Shown: positions 1 to 7,682 of the stretch, one piece after another
How positions within the stretch are numbered: the stretch's first letter is position 1
How the letters are laid out: every line of letters begins with the position of its first letter
Notes under the pieces: model-generated
What the model was told of the DNA's origin: nothing
Databases searched by the model: none
The model's input: only the letters and a program-made list of their open reading frames with translations
Assembly: GCA_020850755.1 (NCBI GenBank)
Contig: JADZEB010000004.1
Location: 124,001 to 188,000, forward strand
Direction: 5' to 3'
DNA from: Alphaproteobacteria bacterium
GTDB lineage: Bacteria; Pseudomonadota; Alphaproteobacteria; Acetobacterales; Acetobacteraceae
Length of the DNA stretch: 64,000 bases
Translations under genes and position numbers: made by a program

Positions 1-78
1 TTCTTCCTCGGCTTGGCCGTGGTGATGCCTCTGGTCGGGCACGCCACATGGCACGCCTACAAGGACATGGTCGAGTAG
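1..78 (+). CDS. C-terminal fragment of a DUF2189-like membrane protein (cut by window start)
   Basis: Only the last 25 codons are present, read in frame 1 to a TAG at 76-78. The translated end (FLGLAVVMPLVGHATWHAYK) has a hydrophobic stretch followed by a GHATWHAYKD-type tail, which resembles the final transmembrane segment and tail of DUF2189 (PF09955) inner-membrane proteins. No function can be assigned to that family beyond membrane location. Family call rests on the tail motif alone. Confidence 0.55.
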   Translation, partial: FFLGLAVVMPLVGHATWHAYKDMVE

Positions 79-100
79 CGGGCCCCTGGCCGCAGCCGGC

Positions 101-889
101 CTATCCCCCCAGCCCAAGCACGCGCAGCGCCAGCGCGGCCAGCAGCAGTGCGTTCAGCACCAGAAGCGGCCCCGCCACCATGTCCGTCAGGCGCTTGAAG
201 CGGCGGCCGAAGAAGGCGCCGAGAAAGCCCACCCCAAACAGCGCCGGCACAGTGCCGAGCGCGAAAGCCGCCATCGCCACGGCCCCACCGAGGGCGGAAC
301 CGGCCGCGCCGGCCGCCGCCAGCGCGGCATAGAGCAGGCCGCAGGGCAGGAAGCCGAGCGCCAGCCCGAGCCCGTAGCCGCGCGCCCCGCGCGGGTCGGC
401 CAGGAGCGGGCGGGTGATGCGGGCGATCGTCCCGGCCGGCGCAAGGCCGCCGCCGACCACACCTCTCGGCAGCAGGGCCGCGAAACGCGCCGAAGCCTGG
501 GCGAGGAACAGGAACGCCGCCGCCACCAGGAGAATGGCAGCAAGCCAGCGCAAGCCCGCCACCTCGCGCGCGAGCCCGGCACCGAACCCCGCCACGGCGC
601 CCAGCGCGCCGTAGGTGGTCAGGCGGCCGAGATGGTAGGGCACCAGCGCCGCCCCCCTCAGACGCTCAAGGCGCATCGAACCCGCGTCCGCCCGGCTCTC
701 CGCCCCCGCGCCGAGCGGAATCCGCTCCAGCCGCGCCGTGACCTGGGCCAACACGAAGGGGCCGCACATGCCGGCGCAATGCGACAGGCCGCCAGCCAGC
801 CCGGCCAGGAACAGGCCACCGGCGAGCGCCAGCGTGCCCTCGGCCCCGAGCGCCGTCAGGCCGTGAAGGCAGCTCGCGATCAGATCCAT
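101..889 (-). CDS. TauE/SafE-like (DsbD_2 type) membrane protein
   Basis: A 262-residue, almost wholly hydrophobic protein with about six membrane segments. Two diagnostic motifs are visible: SHCAGMCGPF near residues 36-45, with Cys38 and Cys42 spaced as a possible metal or thiol pair, and GFLPCGLLYAAL near 179-190. These are the signatures of the short sulfite exporter TauE/SafE or cytochrome-c-biogenesis transmembrane (PF13386) family, often found near copper or cbb3-oxidase assembly genes. The substrate is not predictable here and no oxidase genes lie in the window. The ATG at 889 is only 9 bp from a dispersed repeat copy (899-988) and has no clear Shine-Dalgarno, so the repeat may have replaced its native upstream region. 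Confidence 0.75.
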   Translation of the reverse strand: MDLIASCLHGLTALGAEGTLALAGGLFLAGLAGGLSHCAGMCGPFVLAQVTARLERIPLGAGAESRADAGSMRLERLRGAALVPYHLGRLTTYGALGAVAGFGAGLAREVAGLRWLAAILLVAAAFLFLAQASARFAALLPRGVVGGGLAPAGTIARITRPLLADPRGARGYGLGLALGFLPCGLLYAALAAAGAAGSALGGAVAMAAFALGTVPALFGVGFLGAFFGRRFKRLTDMVAGPLLVLNALLLAALALRVLGLGG

Positions 890-898
890 GCGCTCAGC

Positions 899-988
899 CT
901 AGAGCAGGGTCCGATCTGCTCGCAAACGATGAGTTTCTCGGGCACGGCTTCCGTTCCGCCGGGTCAAACCGACCGGAACGCGCCCTGG
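899..988 (-). repeat. Shortened copy of the CTAG-ended palindromic repeat (copy A)
   Basis: Starts with CTAGAGCAG at 899-907 and reads as the reverse complement of the full copy at 44861-44990: it shares GAGCAG-G-TCCGATCT, CTGCTCGCAAAC, GAGTTTCTCGGGCA and CTTCCGTT in order, and ends near GGAACGCGCCCTGG. The roughly 40-bp distal part of the hairpin is missing, leaving about 90 bp. It lies directly upstream of the TauE/SafE-like gene and is inverted relative to copy B. Confidence 0.75.
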
Positions 989-1159
989 GCGTGAAGGCCG
1001 CCGGTCCCGGGCCCGTCGCGGCGCAGCCCTCGCCGGCCTGCCATGCTCCTGGACAGCAGCCCGGCAGACCGGGCGAGAAACATGCCAACCGGCCGCGTTC
1101 GGGCAAACATGCGCGACATCGCGCCGGGAAGGGCACTGCCTTGGCCTTGGCTGCGGCTC
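989..1159. other. Intergenic spacer between two inverted repeat copies, no gene seen
   Basis: About 170 bp lies between the oppositely oriented repeat copies A and B. Several short frames cross it in all directions but none has a recognisable product, a good ribosome site or a family motif. I see nothing functional in it. Confidence 0.5.
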
Positions 1160-1236
1160 CATGTCACGTTCCGTTCGAGCTGGATCAGCCGCACGGAAAT
1201 CGTGCCCCGGAAACGGACGATTTGCGAGCAGCCTAG

Positions 1237-2083
1237 GGTCCGGACTCACAACCAGAACGCTACGATGGCGGCGATGTGGACTGCGGCGAGGTAGGTTGCT
1301 GCCAGCCGGTCGTATCGTGTTGCGACGCGCCTGAAGTCCTTTAGCCGACAGAACATGCGCTCGATGGCGTTGCGGTTTCGGTAGAGCGCGGGGCTGAAGC
1401 AGCTTTTCCAGCGACGGTTCGTCTTGGGCGGGATGTTCGGCACGGCACCGCGCGCTTCGATCGAACGACGGAAGCGATCCGCGTCGAAGGCGCGATCAGC
1501 GATCACCAACGCGCCCTCGGGAACGGCGTCGATCAGCGCCTCGCCGCCGCGGAGATCGGCTGTGTTGCCACCCGAGAGGTGGAACGCGATCGGCTTGCCG
1601 CCTTGGTTCGCCGCCGCGTGGATCTTGGTGGTTCGCCCGCCACGCGAGCGCCCGATGGCTTGCGCGTGCTCCCCCCTTTCCCGCCCGAGGCGCTGCGATG
1701 CGCCTTCGCATAGGTCGCATCCAGCAAGACCTCAGCGGGCGGGCCGCCGGCGGTTGCGAGCGCCTCGAAGAGACGCCGCCAGACCCCTTTGATCGCCCAG
1801 CGAACATAGCGGTTGTAAAGCGTCTTCGGTGGGCCGTACTCCCGCGGGGCGTGCCGCCAGGGGCAACCCGACCTCAGCACTTGGACGATGCCGCTGATGA
1901 CGCGCCGGTCGTCCACCCGCGGCTTGCCGCGTGTATCCGCCGGCAGCAGCGGCGCAAGGCACCCCATCTGCGCCTCGCTCAGCCAGAACAGATCGCTCAC
2001 CCCGGTCCCCCTCCTCGCAGCCAAGGGAACCGCTCTGAATCACACCACACCGCGCCGCTCAAAGAACTTTATGGGTCCAGACC
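1237..2083 (-). mobile_element. IS5-family insertion sequence (IS427-like), 847 bp
   Basis: Both ends are defined by sequence. The left terminus is GGTCCGGACTCA (1237-1248) and the right terminus TGGGTCCAGACC (2072-2083) reverse-complements to GGTCTGGACCCA, a 10-of-12 match. A 4-bp direct repeat CTAG flanks it at 1233-1236 and 2084-2087. Length, CTAG/TA target preference, terminal repeats and a two-frame transposase fit the IS427 group of IS5. Removing the element plus one CTAG restores a contiguous copy of the dispersed repeat. Both ends and the transposase frames look intact, so it may be active and recent. Confidence 0.9.
1246..2000 (-). CDS. IS5-family transposase made by -1 programmed frameshift (OrfA/OrfB)
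   Basis: The upstream frame starts at GTG 2000 (reading VSDLFWLSEAQ, the usual N-terminus; an alternative start is at 2024) and carries the helix-turn-helix region and the first catalytic Asp in DATYAKAHR. At a slippery run AAAGGGGGGA near 1672-1683 on the complementary strand the reading frame moves back one base, giving GKGGEHAQAIGRSRGGRT and then the second Asp in VIADRAFDAD and the Glu in RNAIERMFCRLKDFRR. All three DDE residues are therefore present in the fused product. The TGA stop at 1246-1248 lies inside the left terminal repeat. Frameshifted expression is the known mode for this IS group, so this is not a broken gene. Confidence 0.85.
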
Positions 2084-2135
2084 CTAGTCCGATCCGGCGG
2101 AACCGCAGCGCGGCTCCACCGGATCGGGCGCGGCT

Positions 2136-3395
2136 CTAGGCGCGGCTGGGCTGGCCTGCGGTCTGCGGGTCAGGACTGCTGGACGGGACCTGGGCCCCGC
2201 GCCGCTCCTTGCCATTCCCCGATCGTGGCTTGGCCTTCGCCTCGCGCGCGCCGTCGCGGCCGATGGCGACCGAACGGCTTACCCCTTCGCGCAGCTCGGG
2301 GTCGGCGATCGCGCCCAGATTCTCGGCCCGGACGCGCGCGCCTTCCTCGTCATAGAGGAATGGCAGGGTGCAGTAGCGCCGCCCCCGCGTGACCGGCATC
2401 GCCTCGTGCATGAGCGAGCAGGAGAAGACGCACGCCCCGCCAGTGGGAGGGCGATATTGCTGCGGGCCGAACTCGGGGAAGACCAGGTTCCCGCCCTCGT
2501 ACTCACCGGCGTTCAGGTTGATCGAGCAGGCGAACTTGCGGTGCGCCGTCGCCTTCGTGGTGTTGTCGCGATGGGCGCGGAAATAGCCGCCCTCGCCGCC
2601 ATCGTAACAGGCGATGATATAGCGCTCGATCCGCGTGGCATTGAACTGGAACGCCTTCTTGATCTCGGGCACCAGCCGGCGCGAGATGCGCGCGCGCATC
2701 GCATCGGCCAGGACCTTGTCCTCGATCACCACGTCGGCGCGCTTCTTGCGGTTGTGATCGACGACAAGGCGCGCCATGCCGTCATCGCCGCCGACCATGA
2801 AGCCGGAATCCTCCCCGCCCGCCCGTTCGTAGTAGTTGATCAGCTCGCGGCAGAATTCAGGCTCGAACACGCGCGGAACCAGAAGCACAGGGGCGAGGCC
2901 CGGCTGCGCCTCGACATGTCGCGGCAGGGCTGGAAGCTGCTCGACGACGAACTGGCAGACCTGCGCGGCATGGCGCCCCGGCTGGTCGATCGGGAACGCA
3001 CCGACGAGCCGGAGGTTGGCATCGATCACGCAGGAAAGCGGGGTATAACGCGGCTTCTCGCCCTTGGCGGAAAGATCGAGCACGCCGAAGCGCTGGCTCA
3101 CCTTGCCGTCGAAATCAAAGAACAGACGGAAGCCCGGGATGCGCTCCTGCAGCCGGCCTTCGCTTTCGTCGGTCGGGTCGACGGTAACCAGGAAGTGCGA
3201 GGCGCGGAAATCGTCGAACAGGTCGCCATAGCGGTGGAAAGCGCTGACCACCGCCTGGGCCGCTGGCGTCGCGGCCGAGCCGATGAAGGTGAGCACGATC
3301 ACGCGCCCGGCGACGGTGCCGAAATCGAAACTGGGATTGACCGGCGAACGGCACCGAAACCACGGCACCGGATCACCGGGTGTGAAGGGGAACAT
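2136..3395 (-). CDS. 2OG-Fe(II) oxygenase fused to a cysteine-less redoxin-like domain
   Basis: 419 residues from ATG 3395, which has CTGGAG about 9 nt upstream; a TTG at 3422 is possible but less likely. Residues 1-155 look like an AhpC/TSA thioredoxin fold (TPGDPVPWF, then RVIVLTFIGSAATPAAQ), but the peroxidatic Cys expected after the first strand is absent. Residues about 165-350 are a prolyl-4-hydroxylase-type 2-oxoglutarate oxygenase: iron ligands His275 and Asp277 in AHRDNTT, distal His330 in LMHEAMPV, and a 2OG-binding Arg near 338-340. The last 60 residues are low-complexity and probably disordered. It likely hydroxylates a protein or peptide side chain, substrate unknown. The TAG stop is provided by the repeat's CTAG. 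Confidence 0.8.
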   Translation of the reverse strand: MFPFTPGDPVPWFRCRSPVNPSFDFGTVAGRVIVLTFIGSAATPAAQAVVSAFHRYGDLFDDFRASHFLVTVDPTDESEGRLQERIPGFRLFFDFDGKVSQRFGVLDLSAKGEKPRYTPLSCVIDANLRLVGAFPIDQPGRHAAQVCQFVVEQLPALPRHVEAQPGLAPVLLVPRVFEPEFCRELINYYERAGGEDSGFMVGGDDGMARLVVDHNRKKRADVVIEDKVLADAMRARISRRLVPEIKKAFQFNATRIERYIIACYDGGEGGYFRAHRDNTTKATAHRKFACSINLNAGEYEGGNLVFPEFGPQQYRPPTGGACVFSCSLMHEAMPVTRGRRYCTLPFLYDEEGARVRAENLGAIADPELREGVSRSVAIGRDGAREAKAKPRSGNGKERRGAQVPSSSPDPQTAGQPSRA

Positions 3396-3801
3396 CCCGA
3401 GCCACTCCAGGACGGAACGCAAGCCAAGCGAAACTTATAACACATTCAGGAGCAAAGATATCTTTCTCGCGCGTGTGTCCTGGTTAACCCGCGTATCCTA
3501 TGTCTTGACGAGGAAATTTCACCAATAAGTCGAAAAACTCTTCGCAAGCGCTCGAAATAGTTGGCGTTGTATTGGCCAGAGCGCCCAAAGGAGGTGTCGG
3601 CGAGCGGCTTGTCGCGCAGCGCCCCCTCCATCCCGCAGGCTGGATCCAGCCACGCCGCGGCAGCGTCCCGGAACCGCGCGCCTGCAATGCGGCGCCTTGC
3701 GCCCGGCGCGATCCGCCCGCAGACTCCCGGCCGGCGGCGGGCCGTCCGGCTCCGCCCGATTCAGTATCCGGAACTCCAATCGCCCGCGAGGATCAGCCCC
3801 G
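3396..3801. other. Divergent intergenic region with an AT-richer core
   Basis: About 400 bp separates the minus-strand oxygenase from the plus-strand MaoC gene. Bases roughly 3430-3560 are clearly less GC-rich than the surroundings. On the minus strand TATAAG (complement of 3434-3439) lies about 40 nt upstream of the oxygenase ATG and could be a -10 element, but no -35 match is seen. On the plus strand TTGACG occurs at 3505-3510 without a convincing -10. Short frames exist but none has a recognisable product. Confidence 0.45.
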
Positions 3802-4320
3802 ATGGTACAGACGGCAAAGCAGGTCGGCCCGAACCGCTATCGCGAGACCTTCGGCCGCTACTATGAGGATTTCGAGATCGGCCACATCTACGAGCACCGT
3901 CCGGGCCGCACCATCAGCGAGGCCGACAATACCTGGTTCACGCTGCTGACCATGAACAAGCATCCGCTGCATTTCGACTTTGAATATGCAGCAAAAAGCG
4001 AGTTCAAGAAGCCGCTGGTGAACTCCGCCTTCACGCTCGCGCTGGTGGCCGGCATGACCGTCTCGGACGTCAGCCAGAAGGCGATCGCCAATCTCGGCTG
4101 GACCGACATCCGCATGCCCGCCCCGGTGTTCATCGGCGACACGCTCTATGCCGAGAGCGAGGTGCTGGAGAAGCGCGAAAGCAAGAGCCGCCCGACCCAG
4201 GGCATCGTCACCGTGCGCACCACGGCCATGAAACAGGGCGGCACGGTGGTGATGAGCTTCCAGCGCACCATCCTGGTGCCGAAGCGCGGTCACGCCGTCG
4301 ACGACAAGGCCGACTACTAG
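3802..4320 (+). CDS. MaoC-family (R)-hydratase
   Basis: 172 residues starting MVQTAKQVGPNRYRE at ATG 3802; the open frame extends further upstream but only through GC-rich non-homologous sequence. It has a MaoC hot-dog fold: the opening RYYEDFEIGHIYEHRPGRTI, then DNTWFTLLTMNKHPLHFD, where Asp and His of the hydratase motif sit (the variant DxxxxxxxxMNxxPLHFD of the mesaconyl-CoA/beta-methylmalyl-CoA hydratase-like group). It would add or remove water across a 2-enoyl-CoA double bond. The CaiB CoA-transferase 83 bp downstream suggests a joint acyl-CoA pathway for a branched or dicarboxylic acid. Confidence 0.82.
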   Translation: MVQTAKQVGPNRYRETFGRYYEDFEIGHIYEHRPGRTISEADNTWFTLLTMNKHPLHFDFEYAAKSEFKKPLVNSAFTLALVAGMTVSDVSQKAIANLGWTDIRMPAPVFIGDTLYAESEVLEKRESKSRPTQGIVTVRTTAMKQGGTVVMSFQRTILVPKRGHAVDDKADY

Positions 4321-4403
4321 AGGCGCGCGGCGGCCGGTGGCGCCCCCCGGCGCCCATCGGCCCATCGCCCCAGCCCCCAGCCTCTCGCGCCAGGACATTC
4401 GCC

Positions 4404-5603
4404 ATGGCCCCGCTTCGCTATCCGCTTGAAGGTGTGCGCGTCATCGCCGTCGAGAGCTACGGGGCGGGGCCGTTCGGCTCGATGCAGCTGGGCGACCTCG
4501 GCGCCGAGGTGATCAAGGTCGAGAACCCGGCCGAGGGCGGCGATGACGGGCGCAAGGTCGGCCCCTTCTTCGACAAGGCGGGCGAGTCCTATTTCTTCCA
4601 CGGCCTCAACCGCAACAAGCGCTCGATCACGCTCAACCTGCGCACGCCCGAGGGCCAGGAGGTGCTGCGCCGGCTGGTCAGGACCGCCGACGCCACCTAC
4701 GACAATCTGCGCGGCGACTTGCCCGAGAAGTTCGGCCTCACCTACGACGTGCTCAAGACTGTCAATCCGAAGATCGTCTGCACCCACCTGTCCGCCTATG
4801 GCCGGGACGGCTCGCGCAAGGGCTGGCCGGGCTACGACTACCTGATGCAGGCCGAGACCGGCTACCTGTCCGTCACCGGCGAGCCGGACGGGCCGCCCGT
4901 GCGGATGGGCCTGTCGCTGGTCGACCTGATGGGCGGGATCAACGCCGCCTATGTGCTGGTGGCCGGCGTGCTGGAGGCGCGCGCGACCGGCGCGGGCCGC
5001 GACCTCGACGTGTCGCTGTTCGACACGGCGCTCTCGAACCTCGGTTATCTCGCCTCCTGGTATCTGAACGCCGGCCATGTGCAGGGCCGCCTGCGGCGGG
5101 GGGCGCATCCCTCGCTCGGGCCGACCGGGCTGTTCCGCACCAAGGATGGCTGGATCATGCTGATGATGCAGAAGGAGCGGTTCTGGCCGCGCTTCTGTGC
5201 CCTGATCGAGCGCGAGGATCTGGTCGATCATCCCGACTACAAGGACATGCCGGCGCGCCACAGGAACCGCGAGCGCATGTTCGACATGCTGGACGAGATC
5301 CTGTCGGCGCGCACGACCGATGAATGGATCGCACGCCTTTCCGGCAAGATCCCCTGCGCGCCCGTCTACGATATCCGCCAGGCGCTGGAGAACCCGTTCG
5401 TGCACGAGCGCGGCCGCGTGTTCGAGCAGGCGAGCAACCATGGCGATCCGGTGCGCATGGTCGCCCCCGCCTTCACCGTCACCGGCCAGCCGCATCTCGG
5501 CAAGGCCGCTCCCGCCCTCGGCGCCGATACCGGGACGATCCTGGGCGAGCTTGGCTTCGACGCCGCGGCGCAGGCCGATCTGCGCGGAAAGGGCGTGATC
5601 TAG
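4404..5603 (+). CDS. CaiB/BaiF family III CoA-transferase
   Basis: 399 residues, the normal length of the family. N-terminal PLEGVRVIAVESYGAGPFG and QLGDLGAEVIKVENP, the LNRNKRSITLNLRTPEG motif, and the catalytic Asp174 in MGLSLVDLMGGINAAY are all present. It moves CoA between carboxylic acids through an aspartyl-CoA-type intermediate. Gene order MaoC-CaiB on one strand suggests it activates the acid whose enoyl-CoA form the hydratase handles, comparable with mesaconate or itaconate handling; the actual substrate is not determined by sequence. Confidence 0.88.
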   Translation: MAPLRYPLEGVRVIAVESYGAGPFGSMQLGDLGAEVIKVENPAEGGDDGRKVGPFFDKAGESYFFHGLNRNKRSITLNLRTPEGQEVLRRLVRTADATYDNLRGDLPEKFGLTYDVLKTVNPKIVCTHLSAYGRDGSRKGWPGYDYLMQAETGYLSVTGEPDGPPVRMGLSLVDLMGGINAAYVLVAGVLEARATGAGRDLDVSLFDTALSNLGYLASWYLNAGHVQGRLRRGAHPSLGPTGLFRTKDGWIMLMMQKERFWPRFCALIEREDLVDHPDYKDMPARHRNRERMFDMLDEILSARTTDEWIARLSGKIPCAPVYDIRQALENPFVHERGRVFEQASNHGDPVRMVAPAFTVTGQPHLGKAAPALGADTGTILGELGFDAAAQADLRGKGVI

Positions 5604-5611
5604 GCCGGCAC

Positions 5612-5634
5612 GGCGCGGTTCGTCAGGCCGCGCC
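5612..5634. terminator. Hairpin at the end of two convergent genes
   Basis: GGCGCGG (5612-5618) and CCGCGCC (5628-5634) form a perfect 7-bp stem with a 9-nt loop at the junction of the plus-strand CaiB gene and the minus-strand CBS gene, overlapping the latter's last codons. There is no U-tract. A weak bidirectional terminator is plausible. Confidence 0.3.
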
Positions 5635-6057
5635 CGCGACGAAGGCGCGCAAGCCCTCGACCTCCTCGGCCTGTTCGCCGAGGCGTTCCTTGACCACATC
5701 GCCGATCGAGATCATGCCGACCAGGCGGCCATGCTCCACCACCGGGACATGGCGGAAGCGCCGTTCGGTCATGATCTCCATCACATGGGCGACCGAGTCA
5801 TCCGGCGTGCATGTCGCCACGCTGCGCGACATCAGCGCATGCGCCGGCAGGCGCAGCGTTTCGGCGCCGCGATCGGCCAGCCCGCGCACGACGTCGCGCT
5901 CGGACAGGATGCCGATCAGCACCCCATCCAGGTCGCGCACCAGCACCGCGCCGATGCGCTCCGTCGCCAGCACCTTGGTGATCTGCTCGATCGTCGCATC
6001 CGGGCTTGCCGATATCACCCGGCTGCCCTTCTGCCGCAGAATGCTCGCCACCGTCAT
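5623..6057 (-). CDS. Two-CBS-domain protein
   Basis: 144 residues from ATG 6057, chosen because GGAGG lies 6 nt upstream (AATGGAGGTTGCCATG) and the sequence starts directly with the first CBS motif (MTVASILRQKG). Two CBS repeats are visible: GVLIGILSERDVVRGLADRG and GRLVGMISIGDVVKERLGEQ. Such stand-alone CBS pairs bind adenine nucleotides or similar ligands and act as cytosolic regulatory modules; the partner is unknown. The gene stands alone on the minus strand between catabolic genes. Confidence 0.88.
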   Translation of the reverse strand: MTVASILRQKGSRVISASPDATIEQITKVLATERIGAVLVRDLDGVLIGILSERDVVRGLADRGAETLRLPAHALMSRSVATCTPDDSVAHVMEIMTERRFRHVPVVEHGRLVGMISIGDVVKERLGEQAEEVEGLRAFVAGAA

Positions 6058-6418
6058 GGCAACCTCCATTCGGGGCGCCACGGGCACGCTGAGGGTCGCA
6101 GCCGCCGTGGCCCCCTGCCCTCGATAACTATTGCCATGCTGCGACTCACGACGCGGCGGCTGCAAGAAAAACCGCGATGGCATCTGCAATTGTGATCGCG
6201 ACCCATGCTGCGCTGCGTTAGCGCGTGTGCAGCGCACGATGCCGCCACTCAGAGCGAATTTGCTGCAAGCTCAATCGCCGATCGGCGGATGGGCGCCGGC
6301 TGCTGCACATGCGCGATGCTGCGTCGCCGCACATTCCAGCCGCTTGCCGAACCGCGATCACGACGGCACTCTCAGCCGCGCAACGGGATGCCCAGCAATC
6401 CTGCACCAGACAGGAGCG
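6058..6418. other. Divergent regulatory region upstream of the FAD monooxygenase
   Basis: About 360 bp, less GC-rich than neighbouring coding DNA. It holds a perfect 8-bp inverted repeat TGCGCTGC (6209-6216) and GCAGCGCA (6229-6236) with a 12-nt spacer, and an 8-bp palindrome CCGATCGG at about 6278-6285. Open frames through it have no recognisable product. I interpret it as promoter/operator DNA for the divergent CBS and monooxygenase genes, without a confident promoter call. Confidence 0.4.
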
Positions 6419-7657
6419 ATGAAGATGCAACGCCTCGATCGCGTGGTGATTGTCGGTGGCGGGCCGGTCGGCCTCACGGCCGCACTTGCGCTTGGCCAGA
6501 GCGGCGTGCCGGTAACGCTGTTCGAGCATTACGCCACACCGTTCGAGGACCCGCGCGCGGCGACGCTGCATCCGCCTTCGCTGGAAATGCTCTCGGCACT
6601 TGGTGCGGGCGAGGAGGTGATCCGGCGCGGTCTGGTGGCCCCCCGCTTCCAGTTCCGTGACCGCGCGACCTTCGAGGTGGTGGCGACCTTCGATCTGGCG
6701 CACATCGCCGATGCGACGGCGCATCCCTATTGCGTGCAGTGCGAGCAGCACAAGGTCGCCGCCGCGCTGCTCGACCTCATCGGCAGCGGCAAGTGGGATA
6801 TCGAGATCAATCTCGGCACCACCGTGTCCTCGGTCGCGCAGGATGGCGATGGGGTGATGATCACTGCCGCCGGCCCGCAGGGCGAGATCGCGGTGCGCGC
6901 GCCCTGGATCCTCGGCGCCGATGGCGGGCGCTCGACCGTGCGCAAGGCGCTCGGCATCGAGTTCGAGGGCTTCACCTGGCGCGAGCGCTTCCTGGTGGTG
7001 ACCACCCCGTTTGATTTCCGCACCACCTTCGGCTTCGAGTATCGCAACTACCTCTCCGACCCCGCCGAATGGTGCGCCCTGTTCAAGGTGCCGGGCTTCA
7101 CGCCCGAGGGACACTGGCGCGTCGTCTTCCCCACCCCGCCCGAGGAAACCGACGAGGAGGTGCTGTCGGACGCCTCGATCCTGCGCCGGCTGACCGGCGC
7201 CTTCGGCGGCTCGGCCAGGGACTTCCCGGTCATGCACCGCAACCTCTACATCGTGAACCAGCGCGTCGCCGCGCGCTTCCGCAAGGGCCGCGCCTTCCTG
7301 GCGGGCGACGCGGCGCATGTGAACAACCCGCTTGGCGGGCTTGGCATGAACAGCGGCATCCACGATGCGGTCAACCTGGCCGGCAAGCTGGCCGCGGTCT
7401 GGCACGGGCGCGTTCCGGGCGCCGCGGCCGAGGATCTGCTCGACCGCTATCACCGCCAGCGCCACACGGTGGCGCATGAATTCGTGCAGGCGCAGACCAT
7501 CCGCAACAAGCAGACGCTGGAGGAGCGCGACCCCGAGGTGCGGGCCAGGGCGCTGGCGCATCTGCGCGCGACCGCGGCCGACCCCAAGCGGGCACGGCCC
7601 TATCTGATGAACACCTCGCTCCTGGCCTCGATCACGCGCGCTGACGCCATCCCCTGA
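6419..7657 (+). CDS. FAD-dependent aromatic-ring monooxygenase (PheA/TfdB family)
   Basis: 412 residues from ATG 6419, preceded by AGGAG at 6412-6416. Residues 9-19 contain the Rossmann motif VVIVGGGPVGLTAAL; the mid-protein ILGADGGRSTVRKALG is the DG motif and RAFLAGDAAHVNNPLGGLG is the second FAD/ribityl motif. Together these define class A flavoprotein hydroxylases such as 3-(3-hydroxyphenyl)propionate or phenol hydroxylase. It lacks the C-terminal thioredoxin-like domain of the longer members. Substrate is unknown; no ring-cleavage genes are adjacent. Confidence 0.85.
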   Translation: MKMQRLDRVVIVGGGPVGLTAALALGQSGVPVTLFEHYATPFEDPRAATLHPPSLEMLSALGAGEEVIRRGLVAPRFQFRDRATFEVVATFDLAHIADATAHPYCVQCEQHKVAAALLDLIGSGKWDIEINLGTTVSSVAQDGDGVMITAAGPQGEIAVRAPWILGADGGRSTVRKALGIEFEGFTWRERFLVVTTPFDFRTTFGFEYRNYLSDPAEWCALFKVPGFTPEGHWRVVFPTPPEETDEEVLSDASILRRLTGAFGGSARDFPVMHRNLYIVNQRVAARFRKGRAFLAGDAAHVNNPLGGLGMNSGIHDAVNLAGKLAAVWHGRVPGAAAEDLLDRYHRQRHTVAHEFVQAQTIRNKQTLEERDPEVRARALAHLRATAADPKRARPYLMNTSLLASITRADAIP

Positions 7658-7682
7658 CGGGCGCGTGGCGGCGCATCAGGGG
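7651..7682. terminator. Inverted repeat holding both convergent stop codons
   Basis: CCCCTGA (7651-7657) and TCAGGGG (7676-7682) are perfect inverted repeats separated by 18 nt. Each arm contains the TGA stop of one of the two convergent genes (monooxygenase and exporter). No U-tract follows. It could form a bidirectional terminator hairpin. Confidence 0.3.

Larger units (their letters stand above)
1160..2139 (+). repeat. CTAG-ended palindromic repeat (copy B), interrupted by an IS element
   Basis: The left part (about 1160-1236: CACGTTCCGTTCGAGC, GATCAGCC, ACGGAAAT, TTTGCGAGCAGCCTAG) and right part (2084-2139: TCCGATCCGGCGGAACCGC, then the matching arm and GGCTCTAG) line up with the two halves of the full copy at 44861-44990. 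The insertion point is CTAG at 1233-1236, repeated at 2084-2087. The rejoined hairpin arms are 20 nt with three mismatches around a 3-nt loop. The terminal CTAG (2136-2139) supplies the TAG stop of the minus-strand oxygenase gene. The left CTAG border is not preserved. Confidence 0.8.

Noticed and set aside
2406-3440. A 344-codon plus-strand frame opposite the 2OG oxygenase
   Set aside because: The complementary frame encodes all oxygenase iron ligands; this one has no recognisable domain.
3446-3631. Short minus-strand frame in the AT-richer gap
   Set aside because: No family motif, no ribosome site and no neighbour context; treated as non-coding.
4339-4354. GGCGCC-cccc-GGCGCC hairpin between the MaoC and CaiB genes
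   Set aside because: Only six pairs, no U-tract, and the two genes are probably cotranscribed; such palindromes are common at this GC content.
4317-5699. A 460-codon minus-strand frame opposite the CaiB gene
   Set aside because: It is the antisense of a clear CoA-transferase and has biased Arg/Gly/Val composition only.
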